Position numbers and translations under genes: made by a program. Shown here piece by piece: positions 24,709 through 32,944 of a stretch of 64,000 bases of DNA. The DNA is taken from contig CAYXGZ010000006.1 of NCBI GenBank assembly GCA_964464755.1, forward strand, positions 1 to 64,000, given 5' to 3'. Source of the DNA: CAYXGZ01 sp964464755. GTDB taxonomy: Bacteria; Planctomycetota; MHYJ01; JACPRB01. The notes beneath the pieces were generated by a model that worked only from the letters and a program-made list of their open reading frames with translations, had not been told where the DNA came from and made no database searches. Numbering within the stretch: position 1 is the first letter of the stretch; every line of letters begins with the position of its first letter.

Positions 24709-26313
24709 TTACTTTCCACCTTCCTTGGGGGGCGCGGCGGCGCCCTTGCGCTTCACCGTGAGGACGTTCTTGCCCTCGGGAACGTAGTACTTCGCGGCCG
24801 AGCGCCGGATGTCCTCGGCCGTCACCTTGTTCGCGTCCGGCACGACCTTCATCACGTCGCGCCAGCTGTTGTGGATCTCGGCGAAGCCGAGGGCCGTCGC
24901 GACGCCGTCGTTCGTGTCGAGCTCGCGGACCATGTTGCCGAGCATCTGGTTGCGGGCCTTCTGCAGTTCGCGGTCGGAGACCGGCTCCGTCTTCAGGCGC
25001 TCGATCTCCTCGAGCAGCGCCTTCTCCAGGTCCTCGAAGCTCACGCCCTCGCGGGGCTGCGCCGAGATCTCCAGCGCCCCGCCGTACTTCAGGCCCCAGT
25101 AGGTGGCCCCGGTGGACAGGGCGAGCTTCTTGCCGTCGACCAGCGCCCGGTGCAGCCGCCCGGTGCGGCCCGAGAGCACCATCGCCAGCAGGTCCAGCGA
25201 CGGCGCGTCCGCGTGGGCCTGCGCGGGGCCGTGCCACCAGATCTGCATCTGGGGCTGGGCGTCCGCCTCGGCCGCCATCCGGCGCTCGCCGACCTGGGCC
25301 GACTCGAGCGTCACCACCGCGGGCCGCTCCTTCTTGCGCTTCGGCAGGCGCCCGAAGTAGAGCTTCGCGAGCTCGCGGATCCGCTCCTTCTTCACGTCGC
25401 CGACGAAGATCGCCGTGCAGTTGTCGGGCGTGTAGTGCGTGTCGTAGTAGTCCTGCGCGTCGGAGTACGCGTACTGGTCGATGTCCGACATCCAGCCGAT
25501 GACGGGCCAGCCGTACGGGTGGGACTGCCAGAACATCGACATGAAGGCCTCGTTGATGAGGCCCATGGGCGGCGAGTCCGTCCGCATCCGCCGCTCCTCC
25601 TTGACCACGTCGCGCTCGGGGTAGAACTCCCGGAAGACAGGGTTGAGGAAGCGGTCCGACTCGAGCCAGAAGAACAGCTCGACCTTCGAGCTCGGCAGGT
25701 CGACGAAGTAGCGCGTCCAGTCGTAGTAGGTCGACGCGTTGAGCCCGAGGCCGCCGTGGGCCTGGAAGATCTTCGAGAGGTGCTCGCCGACGGAGATCTT
25801 CTTCTGCTCGGCGACGAGGGCGTCGTACTTCGCGAGCAGGGCCTTGTAGGCCTCCTGGTCGGCCGCGTGGATCGTCGCCTTCAGGTTCCCCGAGGTGACG
25901 ACGGTCGGCTCGCCGCGCCGCAGGGCCTCCAGGCCCCGGAGCTTCAGCGCGCGGACGTCGCCCATCACGGCCTCGATGGCCGCGTTGAGCTCCCGGTCCT
26001 TCTTCGGCTCCTTCGTCCCGATGGTGTCGGTGCCCTTGAACATCATGTGCTCGAAGAAGTGCGAGAGGCCCGTAATGCCGGGGCGCTCGTTGACCGAGCC
26101 CACCTTCCAGTAGAGGGCGCAGAAGGCCCGCGGGGCCCCGGGCCGCTCCACCGTCAGGACCCTCATCCCGTTCTCGAGGACCAGCTCGTCGACGTCGAGG
26201 TTGATCCCGCCGGTCGGCGCCGCGTCCTGGGCCGAGGCCCGGGGGACGCCCGACTCCGGCCATCCGCCGGCGGCCGCGAGGAGCGCCACCGCGAGGGCTG
26301 CCACGATCCGCAT
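24709..26313 (-). CDS. M16-family zinc metallopeptidase, catalytic subunit
   Basis: A 534-aa secreted M16B peptidase with signal peptide and the inverted zinc motif H85-FFE88-H89 (SHFFEHMMFKGT). An insertion of about 80 residues follows the motif, as in several bacterial pitrilysin-like proteins. GGAGG lies 7 nt before the ATG. It precedes the non-catalytic homologue with a 4-nt gap, a classic M16B gene pair. Confidence 0.9.
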   Translation of the reverse strand: MRIVAALAVALLAAAGGWPESGVPRASAQDAAPTGGINLDVDELVLENGMRVLTVERPGAPRAFCALYWKVGSVNERPGITGLSHFFEHMMFKGTDTIGTKEPKKDRELNAAIEAVMGDVRALKLRGLEALRRGEPTVVTSGNLKATIHAADQEAYKALLAKYDALVAEQKKISVGEHLSKIFQAHGGLGLNASTYYDWTRYFVDLPSSKVELFFWLESDRFLNPVFREFYPERDVVKEERRMRTDSPPMGLINEAFMSMFWQSHPYGWPVIGWMSDIDQYAYSDAQDYYDTHYTPDNCTAIFVGDVKKERIRELAKLYFGRLPKRKKERPAVVTLESAQVGERRMAAEADAQPQMQIWWHGPAQAHADAPSLDLLAMVLSGRTGRLHRALVDGKKLALSTGATYWGLKYGGALEISAQPREGVSFEDLEKALLEEIERLKTEPVSDRELQKARNQMLGNMVRELDTNDGVATALGFAEIHNSWRDVMKVVPDANKVTAEDIRRSAAKYYVPEGKNVLTVKRKGAAAPPKEGGK

Positions 26314-26361
26314 GTCCGAACCTCCGTTGATGTTCCCGTTGATACGGCCCGGGACGGGCCG

Positions 26362-27552
26362 CTATTTGAGGACCCCGAGCTTCTTCCCCACCTTCGCGAA
26401 CGCGGCCAGGGCCCGGTCCAGGTGCTCCCGATCGTGGCCCGCGCTGATCTGCACGCGGATCCTCGCCTGGCCCTTCGGGACGACCGGGAAGAAGAACCCG
26501 ACGACGTAGATCCCCTCGGCCAGCATCTCCCGCGCGAAGTCCTGGGCCAGCTTCGCCTCGTTGAGCATGATCGGCACGATCGGCGTGGTCCCCGGCTTGA
26601 TCGTGAAGCCGCGCGCCTGGATCTCCTTGCGGAAGTACGCCGTGTTCGCCTCGAGCTTGTCGCGCAGGCCCGTCGAGCCCGCGAGCAGCTCGAAGGCCTT
26701 CAGCGCCGCCCCGACGATCGGCGGCGGCACCGTGTTCGAGAAGAGGTACGGGCGCGAGCGCTGGCGCAGCATCTGGACGATCGGCGCCCGGCCCGTCGTG
26801 AACCCGCCCGCCGCGCCGCCCAGCGCCTTGCCCAGGGTGCTGGTGATCACGTCGATCCGCTCCCGCACCCCGTGCAGCTCCGGCGTGCCCCGCCCCGTCT
26901 TCCCGATGAAGCCCGTCGCGTGGCTGTCGTCCACCATCACGAGCGCGTCGTACTTGTCGGCCAGGTCGCAGATCTCCGGGAGCTTCGCGACGTCCCCGTC
27001 CATCGAGAAGACGCCGTCGGTCGCGATCATGCGGACCCGCTGCGCTTGCGCCTTCTTCAGCGCCTCCTCGAGCTCCGCGAGGTCGCCGTGCGCGTAGCGG
27101 TAACGCTCGGCCTTGCAGAGGCGGATCCCGTCGATGATCGAGGCGTGGTTCAGGGCGTCGGAGATGATCGCGTCCTGCTCGCCGAGCAGGGTCTCGAAGA
27201 GCCCGCCGTTGGCGTCGAAGCAGGACGTGTAGAGGATCGCGTCGTCCGTGCCGAGGAAGGCCGAGATCGCCTTCTCGAGCTGCTTGTGCAGGTCCTGGGT
27301 CCCGCAGATGAAGCGGACGGAGCTCAGGCCGTAGCCGTGCGTGTCGAGGGCCTTGTGGGCGGCCGCGATCACCTCGGGGTGCGAGGAGAGCCCGAGGTAG
27401 TTGTTCGCGCAGAAGTTGAGGACCTCGCCCTGGGCGACGCGGATCCGGGCGGCCTGGGGCCCGAGGAGGACGCGCTCCTCCTTGTAGAGGCCCGCGTCGC
27501 GGATCCCCTGCAGCTCCGCCTCGAGGATCGGCCGGATCGACTTCTGCACCAT
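26362..27552 (-). CDS. kbl: Glycine C-acetyltransferase (2-amino-3-ketobutyrate CoA ligase)
   Basis: A 396-aa PLP enzyme (E. coli Kbl 398 aa) of the alpha-oxoamine synthase family: CANNYLGLSSHP (48-59), GTQDLHKQLE (85-94), DDSHATGF (208-215) and the PLP lysine K242 in STLGKALGG. It joins glycine and acetyl-CoA, or in reverse splits 2-amino-3-ketobutyrate from threonine. Threonine dehydrogenase (tdh), often adjacent, is not in the window. Start set at ATG 27552 with GGGAGG 5 nt upstream. Related enzymes (BioF, SPT) are less likely given the close Kbl-like length and motifs. Confidence 0.88.
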   Translation of the reverse strand: MVQKSIRPILEAELQGIRDAGLYKEERVLLGPQAARIRVAQGEVLNFCANNYLGLSSHPEVIAAAHKALDTHGYGLSSVRFICGTQDLHKQLEKAISAFLGTDDAILYTSCFDANGGLFETLLGEQDAIISDALNHASIIDGIRLCKAERYRYAHGDLAELEEALKKAQAQRVRMIATDGVFSMDGDVAKLPEICDLADKYDALVMVDDSHATGFIGKTGRGTPELHGVRERIDVITSTLGKALGGAAGGFTTGRAPIVQMLRQRSRPYLFSNTVPPPIVGAALKAFELLAGSTGLRDKLEANTAYFRKEIQARGFTIKPGTTPIVPIMLNEAKLAQDFAREMLAEGIYVVGFFFPVVPKGQARIRVQISAGHDREHLDRALAAFAKVGKKLGVLK

Positions 27553-27574
27553 GGAGCCCTCCCGTGAGGCGGGG

Positions 27575-27603
27575 ATTATAGCCGCGTCCCCGCGGGAGGT
27601 CAT
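27575..27603 (-). promoter_or_regulatory. Promoter of kbl
   Basis: On the minus strand, ATGACC (27603-27598), a 17-nt spacer and TATAAT (27580-27575). Unlike several promoters in the window it leaves room for a short leader with a ribosome binding site before ATG 27552. Confidence 0.5.
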
Positions 27604-27622
27604 GGATTCCGCCGGCCCCGGC

Positions 27623-29287
27623 CTACTTGTTGAAGAGGAACTCGCTGGAGTTCAGCAGGACCCAGAACGCGTCCTCGGCGCCCGACGGCCCCTTCGCGCA
27701 GACCGCCGAGAAGCGCGAGAGCTCCGAGGAGGTCGGCGGCCGCGTGAGCACGGCGAGGAACATCGCGCGCACCTGGTCCGACGGGTTCTTGTGCGTCGAG
27801 ACGATGGACTGGAGCCGCCCGCCGCCGCCCCGGGCCGTCGCGATCGTCGCGCGCTGGATCGCGGGGCTGTTCATCATCACGAGCGCCCCGGGGATCGTGC
27901 CCTGGAACTCCAGGATCTCCGAGCCCTCGTCGTCCCCGAAGGCGTAGCGGAAGTCCCGGAAGGCCTGCAGCAGGTCCCGGCCCCGCATCACGGAGCCCGG
28001 GTCGCCCCCGGTGGTGGCGGCCGTCACGAGGGAGTTCATGATCTGCTCGGGCGTCAGGCCGCGGACCGCGGCGACCGCGTAGTACTTCTCCGCCTGCGGG
28101 GCCTTCGCCCGCGCCCGGGAACTGAGCTGGTACGTGTCCGAGAGCGCGAGCTCCTTGAGCAGCCACTTCACGTCGTGGCCGTGCGCCACGAAGTCCCGGG
28201 CCAGCTCCGCGAGCAGCTCGGGGTGGCTCGGGGCGTTGCGCGAGTCGAAGCCGTCGATCGGGTTCACGAGGCCCCGACCGAAGAGGTGGCCCCAGTAGCG
28301 GTTCACGGCCGCCTTGGCGAATTGCGCGGTCTCCGGCGAGGTGAGCAGGCGCGCGTACGCGGCCCTCGGCTCCTCCTTGGGCTCCGGCCCGGCCTTGCTC
28401 CAGAGGAACGAGGGCTTGATCGGGCCCTTCTTGCTGTCCGGGATCACGAGGCCGCCGCCGAAGCGGCCGCGCACGGGCCGGTCGTCGACGGTGAACGTGT
28501 AGTCCTTCTCGTCGCCCATGTTCTTCCGGCGCACGGAGAGCTGCGAGAAGAACGCGGCCATCCCGTAGAAGTCCTCCTGCGTCCAGGCGTCGAAGGGGTG
28601 GTCGTGGCACTGCGCGCACTGGATCTGCGTGCCGAGGAACACGCGGGTCAGCTTGCCCGCGACGGCCTGGGGCAGCTCGCGCTGGGCCTGGCGCTGGAGG
28701 CGCACGTAGAAGGCCGTGAGCAGGTTCTCCTCGGGGTCCGGCTCGGCGGCCTCGTCCTTCTTCTTCCCGCCCATCATCCCCCGGGCGAGCCCGCGCGGGT
28801 CGGGCATCACGCCCTTCGCCGCGATCACCTGGCGGACGAACTCGTCGTACGGGAGGTTCTTCTCGAGCAGCGGGCGCAGCGCCCGGTTCATGACGAGGCG
28901 GGCCGAGGCGACCTGGTTGTCGTCCTCGTGGCCGACGAGCGAGCCGGCCCACGTGGTCGCCCAGTGCTCGGCGTACTTCTCGGAGGCGAGGAGGGAGTCG
29001 ACGAGCTTCTCGCGCTTGTCGGAGGCCCCGGACTCGAGGAAGGCCTTCGCGTCCTCGAGCGAGGGGATGCTGCCGACGAGGTCGAGGCTGACCCGGCGCA
29101 GGAACTCCGCGTCCTCGCTGCGCGACGAGGGGCTCAGCTCCTTCTCGGACCACTTCGCGCGGACGTGGTGGTCGACCAGCTTCCGGCCCGAGAGTCCGGC
29201 GGGGCCGCTCGGCGGGGCGGGAGGATCCTGAGCGAGGACCGCGGCGGACCCGAGCAGCAGGAGGGCGGCGGAGCTCAGCAGGCGCAT
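27623..29287 (-). CDS. DUF1549/DUF1553 secreted planctomycete protein
   Basis: A 554-aa secreted protein with an N-terminal DUF1549 (DAEFLRRVSLDLVGSIP) and C-terminal DUF1553 (WVLLNSSEFLFNK at the end). The motif C224-AQC227-H228-DHPF is a heme- or metal-like CxxCH. These domains are nearly confined to planctomycetes and relatives; many are fused to cytochrome domains, but no function is settled. ATG 29287 is favoured by AAGGGAG 5 nt upstream. No DUF1501 partner follows it here, unlike the copy at 35797. Confidence 0.87.
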   Translation of the reverse strand: MRLLSSAALLLLGSAAVLAQDPPAPPSGPAGLSGRKLVDHHVRAKWSEKELSPSSRSEDAEFLRRVSLDLVGSIPSLEDAKAFLESGASDKREKLVDSLLASEKYAEHWATTWAGSLVGHEDDNQVASARLVMNRALRPLLEKNLPYDEFVRQVIAAKGVMPDPRGLARGMMGGKKKDEAAEPDPEENLLTAFYVRLQRQAQRELPQAVAGKLTRVFLGTQIQCAQCHDHPFDAWTQEDFYGMAAFFSQLSVRRKNMGDEKDYTFTVDDRPVRGRFGGGLVIPDSKKGPIKPSFLWSKAGPEPKEEPRAAYARLLTSPETAQFAKAAVNRYWGHLFGRGLVNPIDGFDSRNAPSHPELLAELARDFVAHGHDVKWLLKELALSDTYQLSSRARAKAPQAEKYYAVAAVRGLTPEQIMNSLVTAATTGGDPGSVMRGRDLLQAFRDFRYAFGDDEGSEILEFQGTIPGALVMMNSPAIQRATIATARGGGGRLQSIVSTHKNPSDQVRAMFLAVLTRPPTSSELSRFSAVCAKGPSGAEDAFWVLLNSSEFLFNK

Positions 29288-29346
29288 GGTCACTCCCTTG
29301 GGGTTCGGCTACCGGGTATGAACCCGAGGGGGATGCGCGAAGTTGC

Positions 29347-29367
29347 GGGGAATCCGGAGGATTCCCC
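29347..29367 (-). terminator. Hairpin between kinase and DUF1549 genes
   Basis: A perfect 9-bp inverted repeat GGGGAATCC-GGA-GGATTCCCC directly after the stop of the kinase gene at 29370. No T-tract follows on the minus strand, so it may be a weak terminator or an mRNA-stabilising hairpin. Confidence 0.4.
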
Positions 29368-29369
29368 GA

Positions 29370-32099
29370 TCAGCGGTACTTCTCGATGATCGACCGGATG
29401 TAGGCGGACTCCGGATGCCCCTTGCGGATCGCCATCTCGAAATCGGAGAGCGCCTCGGGGATCTTCTGCTGCTTGATGCGCACCGCGCCCCGGTTGTACC
29501 AGACGGCCGGCATCGTGTCGTTCATGCCCAGCGCCAGGGTCAGGGCCACCTCCGCCTCCGCGTCCTTCCCCACCTGCGCGAGCATCGCGCCCTTGAGCTG
29601 GAGGCTGAAGAAGTGGTTCGGGATCAGCTTCTCGGCCGCCTCGAGGTCGGCGAGCGCCTCCTCGAAGCGGCGCACCCGGCCCAGCGCGCTGGCCCGGTTG
29701 ACCCGGGCCATGAAGGACCCGGGCCAGATCTCGATCGCCTTCGTGAAGAGCTGGATGGAGCGCTGGAAGTCCTCGGGCTTCCCCGTCTCGTCCACGACGT
29801 TCGCCAGGACGACGTAGGCCAGCCAGCTGCGGCGGTCGATCTTCAGGGCCGCCTCGAGGTTCTGGATCGCGTCCTCCCTCCGGCGGAGGAGGCGGTACAT
29901 GTGGCCCTTCATCGCGAGCACTTCGGGGAAATTCACCCGCAGCGCCAGGGCCTTGTCCCAGCACGCCAGCGCGGCCTTGAAGGTCGGGGCGCTCTCGAGG
30001 TCGAAGCGCGCGTACTCGTCGACCCGGACCGAGTAGAAGTGCGCGTCGCCGCAGAGCCGCCAGAGCTCCTCGTTCGTGTCGTCCTTGTCCAGGACCCCCT
30101 TGGCGGCGGCGACGGCCCCGACGTAGTCCCCCGCGCTGTAGCGCAGGTGGGCGAGGTAGACGGCGTCCTGCCCCTCGCGGGCCGACTTCGCGGCCGCCGA
30201 GAAGTCCTCCTCCGCGCCCTTCTTCAACGCCTCCATCTCGTTCGCCCGGGTCCCGGAGAGCCCCTGGGCCCCGCCCCCGTCCGTCATCATGTCCGAGTAG
30301 CGCGTGATCCGGAGGCGGCCCCGGGCCGCGAGGGCGGCCGTGTGGCCCGGCATGAGCTCGATCGCCTTCCCGTAGTCGGCCTCGGCCTTGTCGCGGTCGA
30401 GGCGGAACTGGTGGATGCGGCCGCGGTAGTAGTACGCCTCGCCGAGGTCCGGCGCGTCCTTGATCGCGCGGTCGACGTGCTCCAGCGCCGCGGTGCAACG
30501 CTGGCGGCTCAGCTCGAGGTCCGCGGACGGGCGGTAGAGGTCCCGCTCGGCCTGCTCGAGGATCTCCTTCGCCTTGGCGAGCTCCGGGGCCGCGGACTGC
30601 GCCCGCCGCAGCTTCGCCTCCTCCTCCTTGCGCTTGCGCTCCAGCTCCTCCTTCTGGCGGAGCTGCTCCAGGGCGAGCGCGTCGATGATCTTGCGGCACT
30701 CCTGGATCCGCTTCGGGATCCTCGAGTCGCCGGGGTCGAGCGCCATGGCCTGGTTGTAGGCCTCCAGCGCGTCCGGGTAGCGCTTCGCCTGGAAGAGCGC
30801 GTCGGCCTTCAGCACGGCCTGCTGCGCGTGGCCCGATCGGTTCGACGACGTCGCGGCGAAGTACGCCACGGCGAGGATCCCGACGAGCACCAGGGCCGCC
30901 AGCGGCGCGAGCGCGCGGTTGCGGCGGAAGCGCTTCGTGAAGCCCGTCCAGAAGGTCGGCGGCTGGGCGTGGACCGGCTCCCCCTTCAGGAAGCGGTCGA
31001 GGTCCTCCGCGAGCTCCCGCGCCGACGCGTACCGGGCCGCCGGGTCCTTTTCGAGGCACTTCAGGATCACCAGTTCCAGCCCGCGGGGCACGGCCCGGTT
31101 GATCGACGAGGGCGGGGCCGCGTCCTTGTTGACGACGTGCATGATGGTCTGAAGCGGCGTCGACCCGGAGAACGGCGGGCGGCCGGTCACGAACTCGTAC
31201 AGCGTCGCGCCCAGCGAGTAGATGTCCGACTTCGCCGTGAGCGGCTTCGACTGGGCCTGCTCGGGCGACATGAAGCTCGGGGTCCCGAGCGCCACGCCCG
31301 TGCGCGTCAGGTCGCTCTGGTTCTTCTGGCGGGCGATGCCGAAGTCCATGACGAAGACCTCGCCCTTCCCGTCGACCATGAGGTTCGAGGGCTTCACGTC
31401 GCGGTGGACGATGCCCTTGAGGTGCGCCTGGTGCAGGGCGAGGGCCGCGATGCGCGCGACCTCGACCGAGCGCTCGATCGTCATCTTGAGGTCGCTGGCG
31501 TTCTTGCCCTCGATGAACTGCATCACGAGGTACGGCCGCCCCTCCTCCTCGCCGAGGTCGTACATCGCCGTGATGTTCGGGTGCATGAGCGACCCGGCCG
31601 TCTGCGCCTCGCGGAGGAAGCGCTGGATGTCCTGGGGCGACGAGTCGCCGGTCAGCATCTTCACGGCGACCGCGCGGTTGAGGACCGTGTCCCAGGCCTT
31701 GTAGACCGCGCCCATGCCGCCGCGGCCGACGATCTTGAGGAGCACGTACTTCCCGAGGCGCTTCTTGGGGTCCAGCGCGGCCTTCGCGACCTCGGCCGGC
31801 GCCTGCCCGGGATTCTCGAACGTGGAGGTCTTGCCCACCGTCGAGGACGCCGCCGTCGCCGGGGTGGTCCGCGACCGGATCACTTCCTCGAGCGCCTCCA
31901 TGGTGACGTAGCCCCGGCGCATGAGGATCTCGCCGAGGCGCAGGGGGCGGCCCTGGGAATCCTGCGGGTTGCCCGCGCGGATCTTGAGGCACTCCTTGAC
32001 CTGCTCCGGCGTGACGTATTTCTTCTCGATGAGCAGCTTGCCGAAGAGGAGATCCTCCTCGCGGCTGCCTTTCGCGTCCGACGCCGGTTGCTCGCCCAT
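29370..32099 (-). CDS. Membrane Ser/Thr protein kinase with TPRs and MshEN-like N-terminus
   Basis: A 909-aa protein. Residues 17-77 hold two tandem motifs (FGKLLIEKKYVTPEQVKECL and RLGEILMRRGYVTMEALEEV) that match the MshEN pattern RLGxxLxxxG...L. A Hanks-type kinase follows (about 116-375): GRGGMGAV (125-132), K147, HRDVKPSN with D234, and DFG D252, so it is predicted active. One membrane helix (398-416), then about 490 residues of TPR repeats outside the cytoplasm. It is likely a signalling kinase; both c-di-GMP sensing (MshEN) and TPR-mediated sensing are inference. A hairpin follows the gene. Confidence 0.88.
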   Translation of the reverse strand: MGEQPASDAKGSREEDLLFGKLLIEKKYVTPEQVKECLKIRAGNPQDSQGRPLRLGEILMRRGYVTMEALEEVIRSRTTPATAASSTVGKTSTFENPGQAPAEVAKAALDPKKRLGKYVLLKIVGRGGMGAVYKAWDTVLNRAVAVKMLTGDSSPQDIQRFLREAQTAGSLMHPNITAMYDLGEEEGRPYLVMQFIEGKNASDLKMTIERSVEVARIAALALHQAHLKGIVHRDVKPSNLMVDGKGEVFVMDFGIARQKNQSDLTRTGVALGTPSFMSPEQAQSKPLTAKSDIYSLGATLYEFVTGRPPFSGSTPLQTIMHVVNKDAAPPSSINRAVPRGLELVILKCLEKDPAARYASARELAEDLDRFLKGEPVHAQPPTFWTGFTKRFRRNRALAPLAALVLVGILAVAYFAATSSNRSGHAQQAVLKADALFQAKRYPDALEAYNQAMALDPGDSRIPKRIQECRKIIDALALEQLRQKEELERKRKEEEAKLRRAQSAAPELAKAKEILEQAERDLYRPSADLELSRQRCTAALEHVDRAIKDAPDLGEAYYYRGRIHQFRLDRDKAEADYGKAIELMPGHTAALAARGRLRITRYSDMMTDGGGAQGLSGTRANEMEALKKGAEEDFSAAAKSAREGQDAVYLAHLRYSAGDYVGAVAAAKGVLDKDDTNEELWRLCGDAHFYSVRVDEYARFDLESAPTFKAALACWDKALALRVNFPEVLAMKGHMYRLLRRREDAIQNLEAALKIDRRSWLAYVVLANVVDETGKPEDFQRSIQLFTKAIEIWPGSFMARVNRASALGRVRRFEEALADLEAAEKLIPNHFFSLQLKGAMLAQVGKDAEAEVALTLALGMNDTMPAVWYNRGAVRIKQQKIPEALSDFEMAIRKGHPESAYIRSIIEKYR

Positions 32100-32167
32100 C
32101 CTGTATGCCTACTCCCTAGGACGCAACGGGACCCGGTCCGACATCCGAATCCCGCGGAAATTATCGG

Positions 32168-32905
32168 CTATTCCCGCCCGTGGCGGCAGATCCCCCGCTT
32201 GGAGGGGGTCGCGACGAAATCGACCAGGCGGGCCACCTCGAGCACCCCGGCGAACTCCGCCCGGACCTTCTCGATCGCCGCCTCCCGTTTCATCGGCAGC
32301 CGGAACAGGATGCGGTAGGCGTCCCAGAGCGCGTCCACCGTCGCGGCGGGGACGCCCCGGCGCGAGACGCCGACCGCGTTGAGGCCGACGAGCCGGGCCC
32401 GGTACCCCGCGGCGATGCAGTACGGGGGCACGTCCTGCGAGACGCCCGAGCCGCCGGCGACCATCGCCATCGTCCCGATGCGCGCGAACTGGTGCACGCC
32501 GCACTGGCCGCCGAGCAGCGCGTAGTCCCCCACCGCGCAATGTCCCGCGAGCAGCGCGCCGTTCGTCAGCGTGACGCCCGCGCCGATGTCGCAGTCGTGG
32601 CCCGCGTGGCTGTCGCTCATGAAGTAGCAGTCGGGCCCGACCCGGGTCCGCCCCGTGCCGATCTTCGTGCCGCGGTTCAGCGTCGCCCCCTCGCGGAGGA
32701 CGCAGCGGGGGCCGATCTCGAGCGTCGTGCCCTCGCCCGAGTCCTTGACGTGCTGGGGCGCGCCGCCGAGCGAGACGAAGGAGTGGACCCGGCAGCCCTC
32801 GCCGAGCGTGACGCCCGCGTGCACCACGGCGAACGCGGCGATCTCGACCCCCGCGCCGACGACGGCGCCGGGATCGACGAGGGCCTGCGGGTGGATGCGG
32901 GTCAC
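32168..32905 (-). CDS. lpxA: UDP-N-acetylglucosamine acyltransferase, lipid A step 1
   Basis: A 245-aa left-handed beta-helix protein with hexapeptide repeats from residue 10. H100 and H103 in SHAGHDC correspond to E. coli H122 and catalytic H125, and GVHQFARIG and SGVSQDVPPY match LpxA. It transfers a 3-hydroxyacyl group from ACP to UDP-GlcNAc, the first step of lipid A. Slightly shorter than E. coli (262 aa). GTG start at 32905 is fixed by the promoter 8 nt upstream. It lies alone between two kinase genes rather than with lpxB/lpxD/fabZ. Confidence 0.9.
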   Translation of the reverse strand: MTRIHPQALVDPGAVVGAGVEIAAFAVVHAGVTLGEGCRVHSFVSLGGAPQHVKDSGEGTTLEIGPRCVLREGATLNRGTKIGTGRTRVGPDCYFMSDSHAGHDCDIGAGVTLTNGALLAGHCAVGDYALLGGQCGVHQFARIGTMAMVAGGSGVSQDVPPYCIAAGYRARLVGLNAVGVSRRGVPAATVDALWDAYRILFRLPMKREAAIEKVRAEFAGVLEVARLVDFVATPSKRGICRHGRE

Positions 32906-32913
32906 CGGGGCGA

Positions 32914-32941
32914 ATCTAAACCTTGGTAAGCAACCTGTAAA
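32914..32941 (-). promoter_or_regulatory. Promoter of lpxA
   Basis: On the minus strand TTTACA (32941-32936), a 16-nt spacer, and TTAGAT (32919-32914). Only 8 nt separate it from the GTG at 32905, predicting a leaderless mRNA. Confidence 0.55.
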
Positions 32942-32944
32942 CCC

